A stretch of 64,000 nt of DNA from CBDFNC01 sp965249895 (GCA_965249895.1 CBDFNC010000003.1:496001-560000); one strand, 5' to 3'; positions 8,354-15,349 are shown, numbered from the stretch's first letter. Numbers and translations are program-made. The notes: generated from the sequence alone by a model not told the origin.

Positions 8354-10219
8354 ATGACGACCTCTTTTCTAACTGCCGAGCAACTTCATGATGAGCCCGT
8401 TTCTGAAATAAAAAACTGGCCTGATTCCGCACAAAAGATCCTAGCGGATATTTTTGGCTATAGCTGTTTCCGCGAAGGCCAGGAGGAAGTGATTGATCAC
8501 CTGGTACAAGGTGGCGACAGTTTGGTGATTATGCCTACCGGGGGGGGGAAGAGTCTTTGTTATCAGGTGCCTGCCTTGTTGCGCAGCGGTGTGGCTTTTG
8601 TGGTTTCACCACTGATTTCGCTGATGAAAGATCAGGTAGATGCGCTTAATGCCTACGGTGTTCCAGCCGCTTATTTGAACTCGACGTTAAGCCGAGAGGA
8701 GTTAGTTAAGACTCTGGCGGCCATTCGCTATGGTGAGATTAAGCTGGTTTATATTTCCCCCGAACGTCTGTTGCAACCCGACTTTCTCGCTCGTCTTCGA
8801 GAACTTCCCCTGGCACTGTTTGCTGTGGATGAAGCCCATTGTATATCCCAGTGGGGCCATGATTTCAGACCCGAGTACGCGGTGCTAGGCCGGTTAAAAG
8901 AAATGTTTCCCGGCGTGCCTTTGGTGGCTTTAACTGCAACGGCAGATGAGGCTACGCGTCAGGATATCCTAGGCCGTCTGAACATGACCACGCCCAAGAT
9001 TAATATCAGCAGCTTCGATCGGCCAAACATCCGTTACAACCTGGTAGAAAAATATAAGCCGTTTAATCAGCTTTTGGCTTATGTAAAAGAGAATAAGGGA
9101 AATTGCGGCATTATTTATTGTGGCAGTCGTAAACGTACCGAAGAGTTGTCTTTTAAGTTGATCCAGCAGGGCTATAGTGCAGCCTGTTATCACGCCGGAA
9201 TGGATCACAAATTACGGCAAACAGTACAGGATTCCTTTATTAAGGATGAAACGGAAATAGTGGTAGCCACTGTGGCGTTTGGCATGGGAATTAACAAACC
9301 CAATGTACGTTATGTTGTGCACTATGATATTCCGAAAAATATTGAATCTTATTACCAGGAAACCGGGCGAGCAGGCCGAGATGGCATGCCCTCGGAAGCC
9401 ATGATGCTTTATGCTCCCGGCGATATAGTCAGGGTGCGACGCCTGTTGGAGCAGTCAGAGAATGAACGGCAGGTTAAAGTGGAGATGCATAAGCTTAACG
9501 CCATGGCCGCATTTGCCGAGGCACTGACTTGTCGGCGCCAGGTGCTACTGAATTATTTCGGTGAGTTTCATAACCAGGCTTGTGGTAACTGCGATATTTG
9601 CCTGGATCCCCCGCAGAGTTATCCGGGAACGGAAGATGCACAAATTGCCCTCTCCTGTGTTTACCGGGTAGGGCAAAACTTTGGCATGGGTTATGTAGTG
9701 GATGTATTAAGAGGGTCGCAAATCCAACGAATTAAGGAATACGGCCACGATAAGCTCAGCACTTATGCCATGGGTAAAAGCAAATCACAAGAACACTGGT
9801 TAAGCGTGTTGCGGCAACTGGTTCATTGTGGATTATTGACGCAAAATATCACCCGTGGTTCAGTACTACAGTTAACCGAAGCGGCTCGCCCTGTTCTAAA
9901 AGGGGAGCAGGAGCTGGAGCTGGCTGTGCCTCGGATCCAACCGCTAACCGCTAAAGGTAAACGTGCAGCCCGGTTGGACGATTTTGCCTACGACAAAAAG
10001 TTATTTGGGCGCTTACGTCAGCTGCGGAAAAAGCTGGCGGATGAAGAAGATATACCTCCTTATGTTGTGTTTAACGATGCAACTCTAGCGGAAATGGCAG
10101 AGATCCAGCCTGTGAATGAAAAAGAGTTTCTGGAGATCAGTGGGGTTGGTTATCGTAAACTGGAACGTTTTGGTGGTGACTTTTTAAGGGTGATTTCAGC
10201 TTATAGGGCAGATTTATAA
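8354..10219 (+). CDS. recQ: ATP-dependent DNA helicase RecQ
   Basis: 621 residues. Walker A PTGGGKS near residue 62, DEAH box near 158, SFDRPNIRYNLVEK linker, motif VI (QETGRAGRDGMPSEA) near 335, a zinc-binding domain with cysteines near 394-416 (CRRQVLLNYFGE...CGNCDIC), a winged-helix RQC domain, and a C-terminal HRDC domain (about 540-621). It is slightly longer than E. coli RecQ at the N-terminus. RecQ unwinds 3'-tailed duplexes in recombination and replication-fork repair. Its stop codon overlaps the start of the next gene by one base (TAATG), showing translational coupling. Confidence 0.97.
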   Translation: MTTSFLTAEQLHDEPVSEIKNWPDSAQKILADIFGYSCFREGQEEVIDHLVQGGDSLVIMPTGGGKSLCYQVPALLRSGVAFVVSPLISLMKDQVDALNAYGVPAAYLNSTLSREELVKTLAAIRYGEIKLVYISPERLLQPDFLARLRELPLALFAVDEAHCISQWGHDFRPEYAVLGRLKEMFPGVPLVALTATADEATRQDILGRLNMTTPKINISSFDRPNIRYNLVEKYKPFNQLLAYVKENKGNCGIIYCGSRKRTEELSFKLIQQGYSAACYHAGMDHKLRQTVQDSFIKDETEIVVATVAFGMGINKPNVRYVVHYDIPKNIESYYQETGRAGRDGMPSEAMMLYAPGDIVRVRRLLEQSENERQVKVEMHKLNAMAAFAEALTCRRQVLLNYFGEFHNQACGNCDICLDPPQSYPGTEDAQIALSCVYRVGQNFGMGYVVDVLRGSQIQRIKEYGHDKLSTYAMGKSKSQEHWLSVLRQLVHCGLLTQNITRGSVLQLTEAARPVLKGEQELELAVPRIQPLTAKGKRAARLDDFAYDKKLFGRLRQLRKKLADEEDIPPYVVFNDATLAEMAEIQPVNEKEFLEISGVGYRKLERFGGDFLRVISAYRADL

Positions 10220-10506
10220 TGCAGTGGGTCAAACAGACTGACACGGATAACAGCTGGTTAATATTACAAGGCCATCGGCTGGACTACGAAAGCTTTCCTG
10301 AATACGGAGCTATTTTGATGGCGCAATTAGATGTTAGAGCCTTGGAACAAGAGCAAGGGGCCGACCGTTATTGCTGGGTATTCGAATTTGATTTGTGTAA
10401 ATTTTTGCTGCAATTCGAAGACTATAGCCTGAGTTGCTGGATAGAAGTCAGTCGTGATACGGATATGGTCAAGCTTGACGCGCTGTTAAATCAATTAACT
10501 GCTTGA
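10219..10506 (+). CDS. Small conserved protein coupled to recQ (DUF3630-like)
   Basis: 95 residues, acidic, no membrane segment. It starts on the last base of the recQ stop codon, so it is probably translationally coupled. Sequence such as WVFEFDLCKFLLQFEDYSLSCWIE resembles small proteins found next to recQ in Vibrio and Shewanella (DUF3630 as I recall it; I could not check). Function unknown. Confidence 0.7.
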   Translation: MQWVKQTDTDNSWLILQGHRLDYESFPEYGAILMAQLDVRALEQEQGADRYCWVFEFDLCKFLLQFEDYSLSCWIEVSRDTDMVKLDALLNQLTA

Positions 10507-10556
10507 TAAGCAGCAACACTATTCCATTTTTCTTACCCTTTCAGCTGGCTAATATC

Positions 10557-10584
10557 TTGTTAACCTCAGCTACTATTGTATAAT
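10557..10584 (+). promoter_or_regulatory. Promoter of yhhQ
   Basis: A perfect -10 TATAAT at 10579-10584 with a -35 TTGTTA at 10557-10562 (16-bp spacing). Transcription from about 10591 would give a leader of nearly 60 bases containing the riboswitch described next. Confidence 0.65.
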
Positions 10585-10609
10585 TCGTCGCCGCAATTTT
10601 GCGACAACC

Positions 10610-10640
10610 CTGGGTTCCCTCACCCCATCTATCAAAAAGG
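10610..10640 (+). promoter_or_regulatory. Putative preQ1-I riboswitch
   Basis: The leader reads as a compact H-type pseudoknot. P1 is TGGG (10611-10614) with CCCA (10623-10626), and the loop begins TTC. A CCT in the loop can pair with AGG at 10638-10640, across an A-rich L3 strand (ATCAAAA). That AGG is also the ribosome-binding site of yhhQ, so ligand-stabilised folding would block translation. The arrangement matches class I preQ1 aptamers such as that of Thermoanaerobacter, and the downstream gene transports queuosine precursors. The assignment is by eye and not a covariance-model hit. Confidence 0.72.
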
Positions 10641-10647
10641 TACAATT

Positions 10648-11337
10648 ATGAAACCTGCTATACTGCTGCAGGCAAGAACCGCATTAATATTCTTGTCCCT
10701 GTTCCACGTGTTTATTATTGCGCTCAGTAATTACCTGGTGCAATTACCGATCACTATTTTTGGTTACCACATCACCTGGGGAGCCTTTAGTTTTCCTTTT
10801 ATATTTCTGGCTACAGATCTGACGGTTAGGGTGTTTGGTGCTACGTTAGCACGCAAAATAATTTTTGTGGTGATGCTGCCTGCCTTGTTGATTTCCTATG
10901 TGCTGTCAGTATTGTTTTTTGAAGGAAGTTACCAAGGGCTTGCTGGACTCAGTGAGTTTAATCTCTTTGTAGCACGTATTGCCTTAGCGAGTTTTCTGGC
11001 TTACTTATTGGGCCAGATCTTGGATATTTCGGTATTTAACCAGTTAAGACAAAAATCCCGTTGGTGGGTCGCGCCAGTATGCTCTACCTTGTTAGGTAAC
11101 CTATTGGATACGTTTGGCTTTTTCTCAATTGCTTTTTACCTGAGTAGCGACCCATTTATGGCAGCTAACTGGGTAGAAATAGCCTGGATGGATTACCTGT
11201 TTAAAATACTGATCAGCATGTTGGTGTTTCTTCCTGTATATGGCTTGTTGCTTAATTATTTGCTGACTAAATTAATTCCTGGTGTGAAGGCAGATAAATC
11301 CACACAAAAAGAGGAATTATTAGCCCGTTCACAGTAA
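10648..11337 (+). CDS. yhhQ: Queuosine precursor transporter YhhQ
   Basis: About 229 residues with six to seven membrane helices. Family features include the early FHVFIIALSNYLVQLP, ITWGAFSFPFIFLATDLTVRVFG and the late LLGNLLDTFGFFSIAFY, which carry the charged residues conserved in the YhhQ/COG1738 family. YhhQ imports 7-cyano-7-deazaguanine or related queuosine precursors across the inner membrane for tRNA modification. The ATG at 10648 follows an AAGG ribosome-binding site. Upstream in-frame codons lie inside the leader and are not used. The leader holds a likely preQ1 riboswitch. Confidence 0.88.
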   Translation: MKPAILLQARTALIFLSLFHVFIIALSNYLVQLPITIFGYHITWGAFSFPFIFLATDLTVRVFGATLARKIIFVVMLPALLISYVLSVLFFEGSYQGLAGLSEFNLFVARIALASFLAYLLGQILDISVFNQLRQKSRWWVAPVCSTLLGNLLDTFGFFSIAFYLSSDPFMAANWVEIAWMDYLFKILISMLVFLPVYGLLLNYLLTKLIPGVKADKSTQKEELLARSQ

Positions 11338-11393
11338 AAGGGTTAAAATACCGACCTTTGTTTGAGTTTGCGTTTTTAATAAAGAGGTAGTTG

Positions 11394-12509
11394 ATGGCTT
11401 CTGATGCCGACAGGTTTAGCGATATTCGTCCTTATCATGATGAGGAAATTCAGCCTGTTATTCGCCGGTTAACCGAAAGCGATGAATTTATTAGCGCCAT
11501 TGGCAGGTTCAAGTTTCCCAAATTGATCGACTGGTTTGGTTGGGCGATTAAGCCTGCGATCCGAACCTATCTGGCACGGAAATGGGCCAAATTGGACACT
11601 GTGGCCAAGGTGCAGGATGAAGTCGCCGGTTATATGGGTAAAATGATCCAAACGACTACTTCTAAAGTAACGTATTCCGGATTAGAAAAGCTGGATAATA
11701 AGCAGGCTTACCTGTTTATATCCACCCATAGAGATATCGCTATGGATCCCTCTTTTGTTAACTGGGGCTTATATCATCATGGCCACGGCACTGTGCGTAT
11801 TGCTATTGGGGATAACTTGTTACGTAAGCCTTACGTGACAGATTTAATGCGGCTTAATAAAAGCTTTATCGTCAAGCGTAGTGTGAAAGCACCTAGGGAG
11901 ATGATGAAGGCGTTAAGTACACTTTCAGCCTATATTTTCGATTCTCTGCAAACCGGAAACAATATCTGGATTGCACAAAAAGAGGGGCGGGCGAAAGACG
12001 GTGATGACAAGACAGAAGCTGCCATCCTTAAGATGCTTTACATGAACGGTAAGAAGTCCAAGGTGGATTTTGCCGAATACATTAATCAGCTTAAAATAGT
12101 TCCTGTGGCTATCTCCTATGAATACGATCCGGGTGACGTAAGTAAAGCCAAAGAACTCTATCAAACCGCGAACGAAGGGGGTTACCAGAAGTCCGAGTTT
12201 GAAGATATAGAGAGCATAGTGCAGGGTATAGTTGGCTATAAAGGGCATGTTAATGTGGCTTTTGGTGAACCCCTGTCAGGTGGTTTTGAAGATGCGGAGC
12301 AGGTTGCAAGAGCACTGGATAGTGAGATTGCCAGGTTATTTTATCTGCATCCATCTAACTTGCTTGCGGCAAATAGCCCGGATGCCGAAAGGGTTAATTT
12401 TGAAGACCGCAGAAAATTTGAAGATCATATCAACAGCATTCCAAGCCACTTAAGGGACTTGGTTAAAGCCATGTATAGCAAGCCGGTAGATAAGCGCAAC
12501 CAATTATAA
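11394..12509 (+). CDS. PlsC-like glycerolipid acyltransferase
   Basis: About 371 residues. The acyltransferase motif I is THRDIAMDP near residue 116, in which H is followed by D at +6 (H-x5-D) in place of the usual H-x4-D. Motif III-like text is QKEGRAKDGDDKTE near 200, and IVPVAISYEYDPGD corresponds to motif IV. The family transfers acyl chains to glycerol phosphate or related acceptors at the membrane. The variant motif with EGRAKDG recalls a distinct PlsC-like subgroup, so the substrate is uncertain. The ATG three bases after a TTG is chosen because AAAGAGG sits well before it. Confidence 0.8.
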   Translation: MASDADRFSDIRPYHDEEIQPVIRRLTESDEFISAIGRFKFPKLIDWFGWAIKPAIRTYLARKWAKLDTVAKVQDEVAGYMGKMIQTTTSKVTYSGLEKLDNKQAYLFISTHRDIAMDPSFVNWGLYHHGHGTVRIAIGDNLLRKPYVTDLMRLNKSFIVKRSVKAPREMMKALSTLSAYIFDSLQTGNNIWIAQKEGRAKDGDDKTEAAILKMLYMNGKKSKVDFAEYINQLKIVPVAISYEYDPGDVSKAKELYQTANEGGYQKSEFEDIESIVQGIVGYKGHVNVAFGEPLSGGFEDAEQVARALDSEIARLFYLHPSNLLAANSPDAERVNFEDRRKFEDHINSIPSHLRDLVKAMYSKPVDKRNQL

Positions 12510-12535
12510 ATTGAAGTTGAAATTAGTACTGTTTT

Positions 12536-12563
12536 AAAAGCCCTCCTTTCGAGGGCTTTTTTA
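12536..12563 (+). terminator. Rho-independent terminator
   Basis: AAAAGCCCTC pairs with GAGGGCTTTT around CTTTC, with a T run. It closes the acyltransferase transcript and insulates the small-RNA array that follows. Confidence 0.9.
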
Positions 12564-12590
12564 TTGGTTAGAAAAAAGTCTAAAAAATAC

Positions 12591-12619
12591 TTGTTATTAC
12601 AAATGATAACTATTACTAT
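12591..12619 (+). promoter_or_regulatory. Promoter with Fur-like box, RyhB copy 1
   Basis: -35 TTGTTA (12591-12596), 17-bp spacer, -10 TACTAT (12614-12619). The spacer and -10 contain AATGATAACTATTACTATT, which resembles the Fur 7-1-7 inverted repeat and would place bound Fur directly over the -10. This is the least perfect Fur match of the five. Confidence 0.7.
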
Positions 12620-12625
12620 TCTCGT

Positions 12626-12731
12626 CGTTGTCCAGATAGTTTTGCTAAAGCTTGTTGAGTTTTAGCTGAAATGGCACGACATTGCTCACATTGCTTCCAG
12701 TTAGGCCAGCTTATTAGCTGGCCATTTTTTT
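12626..12731 (+). ncRNA. ryhB: RyhB-type small RNA, copy 1
   Basis: A transcript of about 106 bases predicted from the promoter (start about 12626) to the T run at 12725-12731. The RyhB core at 12674-12700 opens GCACGACATTGC, continues TCACATTGC and ends TTCCAG, as in enterobacterial RyhB. The 5' part can fold through GCTAAA/TTTAGC. The 3' end is a strong terminator: GGCCAGC pairs with GCTGGCC around TTATTA, then seven T. In E. coli RyhB is Fur-repressed and uses Hfq to repress mRNAs for iron-using proteins. Here identity rests on the core, the iron-type promoter and the terminator. Ends are approximate. Confidence 0.88.
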
Positions 12732-12853
12732 GCCTAAAAAAGATGGTTAATACTGTGAGCTTCTCACTTCATTAGCGATTAGCCGTTCAGGTGATTTTTT
12801 TGCAGCTTACTTGGCTTACTTTTATGATTACTTTGATTTCAGCAAGAAAAGAC

Positions 12854-12882
12854 TTGAATTGATAAATGGTAATGAGTATTAT
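12854..12882 (+). promoter_or_regulatory. Promoter with Fur-like box, RyhB copy 2
   Basis: -35 TTGAAT (12854-12859), 17-bp spacer, -10 TATTAT (12877-12882). The sequence GGTAATGAGTATTATTCTC across the -10 is Fur-box-like. Geometry is identical to the other copies. Confidence 0.75.
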
Positions 12883-12888
12883 TCTCAC

Positions 12889-12990
12889 TGTTGTCCGGAT
12901 AGTTTCTTTGTTCACTGAACTTCGGCTAAATGGCACGACATTGCTCACATTGCTTCCAGTTAGGCCAGCTTATTAGCTGGCCATTTTTTT
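12889..12990 (+). ncRNA. ryhB: RyhB-type small RNA, copy 2
   Basis: A predicted RNA of about 102 bases. The core at 12933-12959 is identical to copy 1. The 5' region differs (GTTGTCCGGATAGTTTC, then TTCACTGAACTTCGGC). The terminator stem-loop (GGCCAGC/GCTGGCC, seven T) at 12963-12990 is identical. The upstream spacer of about 120 bases, with CAGGTGAT and TTTTATGATTACTTTGA, recurs before copies 3 and 4, showing tandem duplication of promoter, RNA and terminator together. Confidence 0.9.
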
Positions 12991-13116
12991 GCCTAAAATA
13001 ATTGGCAATGCTACGAACCTCTCACTCAGCTTCATAAGCGTTTAGTCGTACAGGTGATAGTTTTGCAGCTTACTCGGCTTACTTTTATGATTACTTTGAT
13101 TTCAGCAAGAAAAGAC

Positions 13117-13145
13117 TTGAACACTCAAATGATAATGAGTATTAT
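13117..13145 (+). promoter_or_regulatory. Promoter with Fur-like box, RyhB copy 3
   Basis: -35 TTGAAC (13117-13122), 17-bp spacer, -10 TATTAT (13140-13145). The overlapping TGATAATGAGTATTATTATC is a close match to the Fur consensus built from GATAAT repeats. Confidence 0.8.
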
Positions 13146-13151
13146 TATCAC

Positions 13152-13254
13152 CGTTGTCCAGGTAGTTACTTTAGTTCACAGAAAATTGGCTAAATGGTAC
13201 GACATTGCTCACATTGCTTCCAATTAGGCCAGCTTATTAGCTGGCCATTTTTTT
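13152..13254 (+). ncRNA. ryhB: RyhB-type small RNA, copy 3
   Basis: A predicted RNA of about 103 bases. The core at 13197-13223 carries two changes from copies 1 and 2: GTACGAC in place of GCACGAC at its start and CCAA in place of CCAG at its end. The central ACGACATTGC/TCACATTGC pairing segment is unchanged. The terminator (13227-13254) is identical. The first change is found only here, so this copy may pair with targets slightly differently. Confidence 0.88.
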
Positions 13255-13380
13255 GCCTAAAATAATTGGCAATGCAACGAACCTCTCACTCAGCTTCATA
13301 AGCGTTTAGTCGTACAGGTGATAGTTTTGCAGCTTACTCGGCTTACTTTTATGATTACTTTGATTTCAGCAAGAAAAGAC

Positions 13381-13409
13381 TTGAATACTCAAATGATAAT
13401 GAGTATTAT
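13381..13409 (+). promoter_or_regulatory. Promoter with Fur-like box, RyhB copy 4
   Basis: -35 TTGAAT (13381-13386), 17-bp spacer, -10 TATTAT (13404-13409), overlapped by a Fur-like box identical to that of copy 3 through TGATAATGAGTATTATTATC. Confidence 0.8.
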
Positions 13410-13415
13410 TATCAA

Positions 13416-13518
13416 CGTTGTCCAGGTAGTTACTTTAGTTCACAGAAAATTGGCTAAATGGCACGACATTGCTCACATTGCTTCCAATTAGGCCAGCTTA
13501 TTAGCTGGCCATTTTTTT
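13416..13518 (+). ncRNA. ryhB: RyhB-type small RNA, copy 4
   Basis: A predicted RNA of about 103 bases, almost identical to copy 3 including the 5' part (GTTGTCCAGGTAGTTACTTT), but with the standard GCACGAC core start. The core is 13461-13487 and the terminator 13491-13518. Copies 3 and 4 are the most recent duplicates in the array, with a 264-bp period. Confidence 0.9.
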
Positions 13519-13646
13519 GCCTAAAAAACACTAACCTAACGGTACAGATTTTTTTGTTACTAGCAAAAGGCACTGGGCTGGTTGTATTTATTATTTTGCT
13601 CGAAATGCCCATTTCATATTCTTTTGCTAGGGTGTGAAAAAAGTTA

Positions 13647-13675
13647 TTGCATTTGAAAATGAGAATGATTATTAT
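13647..13675 (+). promoter_or_regulatory. Promoter with Fur-like box, RyhB copy 5
   Basis: -35 TTGCAT (13647-13652), 17-bp spacer, -10 TATTAT (13670-13675). The overlapping AATGAGAATGATTATTATT is a strong Fur-type inverted repeat. The flanks are unrelated to those of copies 1-4, yet the promoter geometry is the same. Confidence 0.8.
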
Positions 13676-13681
13676 TGCCTT

Positions 13682-13766
13682 GCATTCGCGGTAAGCAGTT
13701 ACTGCTTGGCGAGAAAGCACGACATTGCTCACATTGCTTCCAGTTGGGTAAAATTTTTACCCGTTT
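13682..13766 (+). ncRNA. ryhB: RyhB-type small RNA, copy 5 (divergent)
   Basis: A predicted RNA of about 85 bases, shorter than the others and close to the E. coli RyhB length of about 90. The 5' hairpin AAGCAG/CTGCTT (13693-13707) precedes the core at 13717-13743, which with its AAA lead-in matches E. coli RyhB as I recall it. The 3' stem is GGGTAAA/TTTACCC followed by GTTT only, so termination looks weaker than in copies 1-4. It may be the ancestral locus or a specialised paralogue. The end is uncertain. Confidence 0.85.
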
Positions 13767-13779
13767 AAGCATTTGGTGC

Positions 13780-14293
13780 TAATGCCATGATACTACTCCT
13801 CTGTCATCCACTATCCGGCGTATTTCAGGCATTAGCACCATCTCTTTTCAAGCCACAAGCCACCACTACTCCAGTCTGTCATTCATTATCCATCCGGTGT
13901 ATTTCAGGCATTAGCACCATCTCTTTTCAAGCCACCACTACTCCAGCTGTCATTCATTATCCATCCGGTGTATTTCAGGCATTAGCACCATCTCTTTTCA
14001 AGCCACAAGCCACCACTACTCCAGCTGTCATTCATTATCCATCCGGCGTATTTCAGGCATTAGCACATCTCTTTTCAAGCCACAAGCCACCACTACTCCA
14101 GCTGTCATTCATTATCCATCCGGCGTATTTCAGGCATTAGCACCATCTCTTTTCAAGCCACAAGCCACCACTACTCCAGTCTGTCATTCATTATCCATCC
14201 GGCGTATTTCAGGCATTAGCACCATCTCTTTTCAAGCCACAAGCCACCACTACTCCAGCTGTCATTCATTATCCATCCAGTGTTATTCAGGCT
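13780..14293. repeat. Tandem repeat array, unit about 78 bp
   Basis: About six and a half head-to-tail copies of a unit containing CCGGCGTATTTCAGG, CATTAGCACCATCTC, TTTTCAAGCCACAAGCC and ACCACTACTCCAGC. Spacings between the GTATTTCAGG landmarks are 79, 71, 78, 77, 79 and 78 bp, so indels break any common reading frame and the array is not protein-coding. Just before it, TGGTGCTAATGCC (13774-13786) is the reverse complement of the GGCATTAGCACCA inside every unit, allowing a 13-bp stem. The last unit is degenerate and abuts a dispersed repeat. Function unknown. Confidence 0.9.
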
Positions 14294-14494
14294 GGAACCA
14301 ATCATAATAAAGGACTTTGGGTAACAAATGCCGCGTTGGCTGTAGGAGCGGATGCCTCTCTATAAGTGAAGAGGGCGAAGCCTGTGCCGGCAAGGTTCGC
14401 CGAACGCGCATCCATGCATTTAACATCTCATCCCTGAGATGGATTCGGCTCCAACCAATCCTGCTGGAACTGTTACCGAGGTTTGATAGGTACC
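14294..14494. mobile_element. MITE-like dispersed repeat, family R2, copy a
   Basis: About 201 bp with ends GGAACCAATCATAAT...GGGTAACAA and TGTTACCGAGGTTTGATAGG, which form imperfect terminal inverted repeats. The interior holds the hairpin CATCTCATCCCTGAGATG and GTTCGCCGAACGCGCATCC. The same element occurs in reverse orientation at 18575-18761 and 41300-41501. No coding capacity. The tips resemble those of the transposon inserted in putP (58775-60497). The rest of the gap to elbB (14495-14689) shows nothing recognisable. Confidence 0.75.
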
Positions 14495-14689
14495 TTCAGG
14501 CTTTAGCAGCTTCATTTTTCAAGATAAAAGCTTCCATATATTCGGCGTCGCACAGCCAATTAATATTCGTCAGGTGTAGTAACGCTATCTTACCGAAATA
14601 AATGGTTTTCGCCTCTCCGCAGCTTCTGGGGCGATAGGTTTTATCAACACAGAGTACACGGCGAAGAGGAGTTTATAGCCGCGCGGGGT

Positions 14690-15349
14690 TTATTCGCTAG
14701 CCAACGCGATAACCTTTTCCACTAGTTTGTTAATGCCTGAGGCCGCTTCGGAGATTGAGCCTGCCAGCATATATGCGGGTGTACTCACTACATTGTTTTT
14801 CTCATCTGTTGTAAATTCAGAAACTTGGCAATTGATATGTTGACCACCCATAGAGTTATAGGCGTCGGCCGTCGCTTCATCTGTTCCAATCGTACCTTGG
14901 ACTCCTTTACCGTAAATAAGCGGGATCATTGCTGGAGCAATACAAATATAACCAGCGGGCTTTTTAGCTTGAGCAAAAGCCTGGCATGCGATCTTCACAT
15001 CGGCCTGGATATCACATTCAGCACCTTTCACGGCAAAATTACACAGGTTTTTTGCGGCGCCAAAGCCACCAGGTAGTATTAACGCGTCAAACTTGCTGAC
15101 GTCCAGTTCCGTTACAGGTTTGACATCGCCCCGGGCAATACGGGCAGATTCTTCCAGCACATTACGGCTTTCAGCTTCCTTGATTTCACCTGTCAGGTGA
15201 TTGATCACGTGGAGCTGGTTTATATCAGGGGCAAAGCATTGATAACTGGCCCCCTGAGTTTCTATTGCGAGAAGAGTTAAAACCGATTCATGGATTTCAC
15301 TGCCATCAAAAACGCCAGCGCCGCTTAAAATTACTGCGATTTGCTTCAT
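14690..15349 (-). CDS. elbB: Isoprenoid biosynthesis glyoxalase ElbB
   Basis: About 219 residues of the DJ-1/PfpI superfamily. It opens with VILSGAGVFDGSEIHE, has DALILPGGFGAAKNLCNFA near residue 85, and a nucleophile region GYICIAPAMIPL near 137. ElbB (YhbL) has glyoxalase activity and is named for a possible role in isoprenoid synthesis. The length fits the family. The second ATG is used because GGAGAAG lies just before it. The first ATG (15361) would overlap that site. Transcribed alone. Confidence 0.92.
   Translation of the reverse strand: MKQIAVILSGAGVFDGSEIHESVLTLLAIETQGASYQCFAPDINQLHVINHLTGEIKEAESRNVLEESARIARGDVKPVTELDVSKFDALILPGGFGAAKNLCNFAVKGAECDIQADVKIACQAFAQAKKPAGYICIAPAMIPLIYGKGVQGTIGTDEATADAYNSMGGQHINCQVSEFTTDEKNNVVSTPAYMLAGSISEAASGINKLVEKVIALASE

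Larger units (their letters stand above)
12740..13400. repeat. Tandem-duplicated spacers of the RyhB array
   Basis: The intervals after copies 1, 2 and 3 (about 12740-12853, 12995-13116, 13259-13380) are homologous to each other. They share TTGGCAATGC, CTCTCACTCAGCTTCATAAG, CGTACAGGTGATAG and a run ending TTTCAGCAAGAAAAGACTTG. The period is 259-264 bp. No open reading frame is conserved across them. They appear to be passive parts of the duplicated unit. The interval after copy 4 (13525-13645) is unrelated. Confidence 0.85.

Noticed and set aside
13454..13732. 92-codon frame antisense to RyhB copies 4 and 5
   Set aside because: It covers small-RNA promoters and terminators, and the frame is not kept in the homologous repeat units.
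12591..13766. IS-like or phage origin for the RyhB repeats
   Set aside because: No transposase, terminal inverted repeats or integrase are seen. Each unit is a full promoter-RNA-terminator module, so tandem gene duplication explains it better.
13787..14140. 117-codon frame with a repeated peptide
   Set aside because: It comes from the 78-bp repeats. Unit lengths of 71, 77 and 79 bp break the frame, so no protein is conserved.
13780..14293. CRISPR array
   Set aside because: Whole units of about 78 bp repeat without unique spacers, and no cas genes are present.
14317..14601. 94-codon frame between the repeat array and elbB
   Set aside because: Mostly R2 repeat sequence. The same sequence in other copies is not open in this frame.
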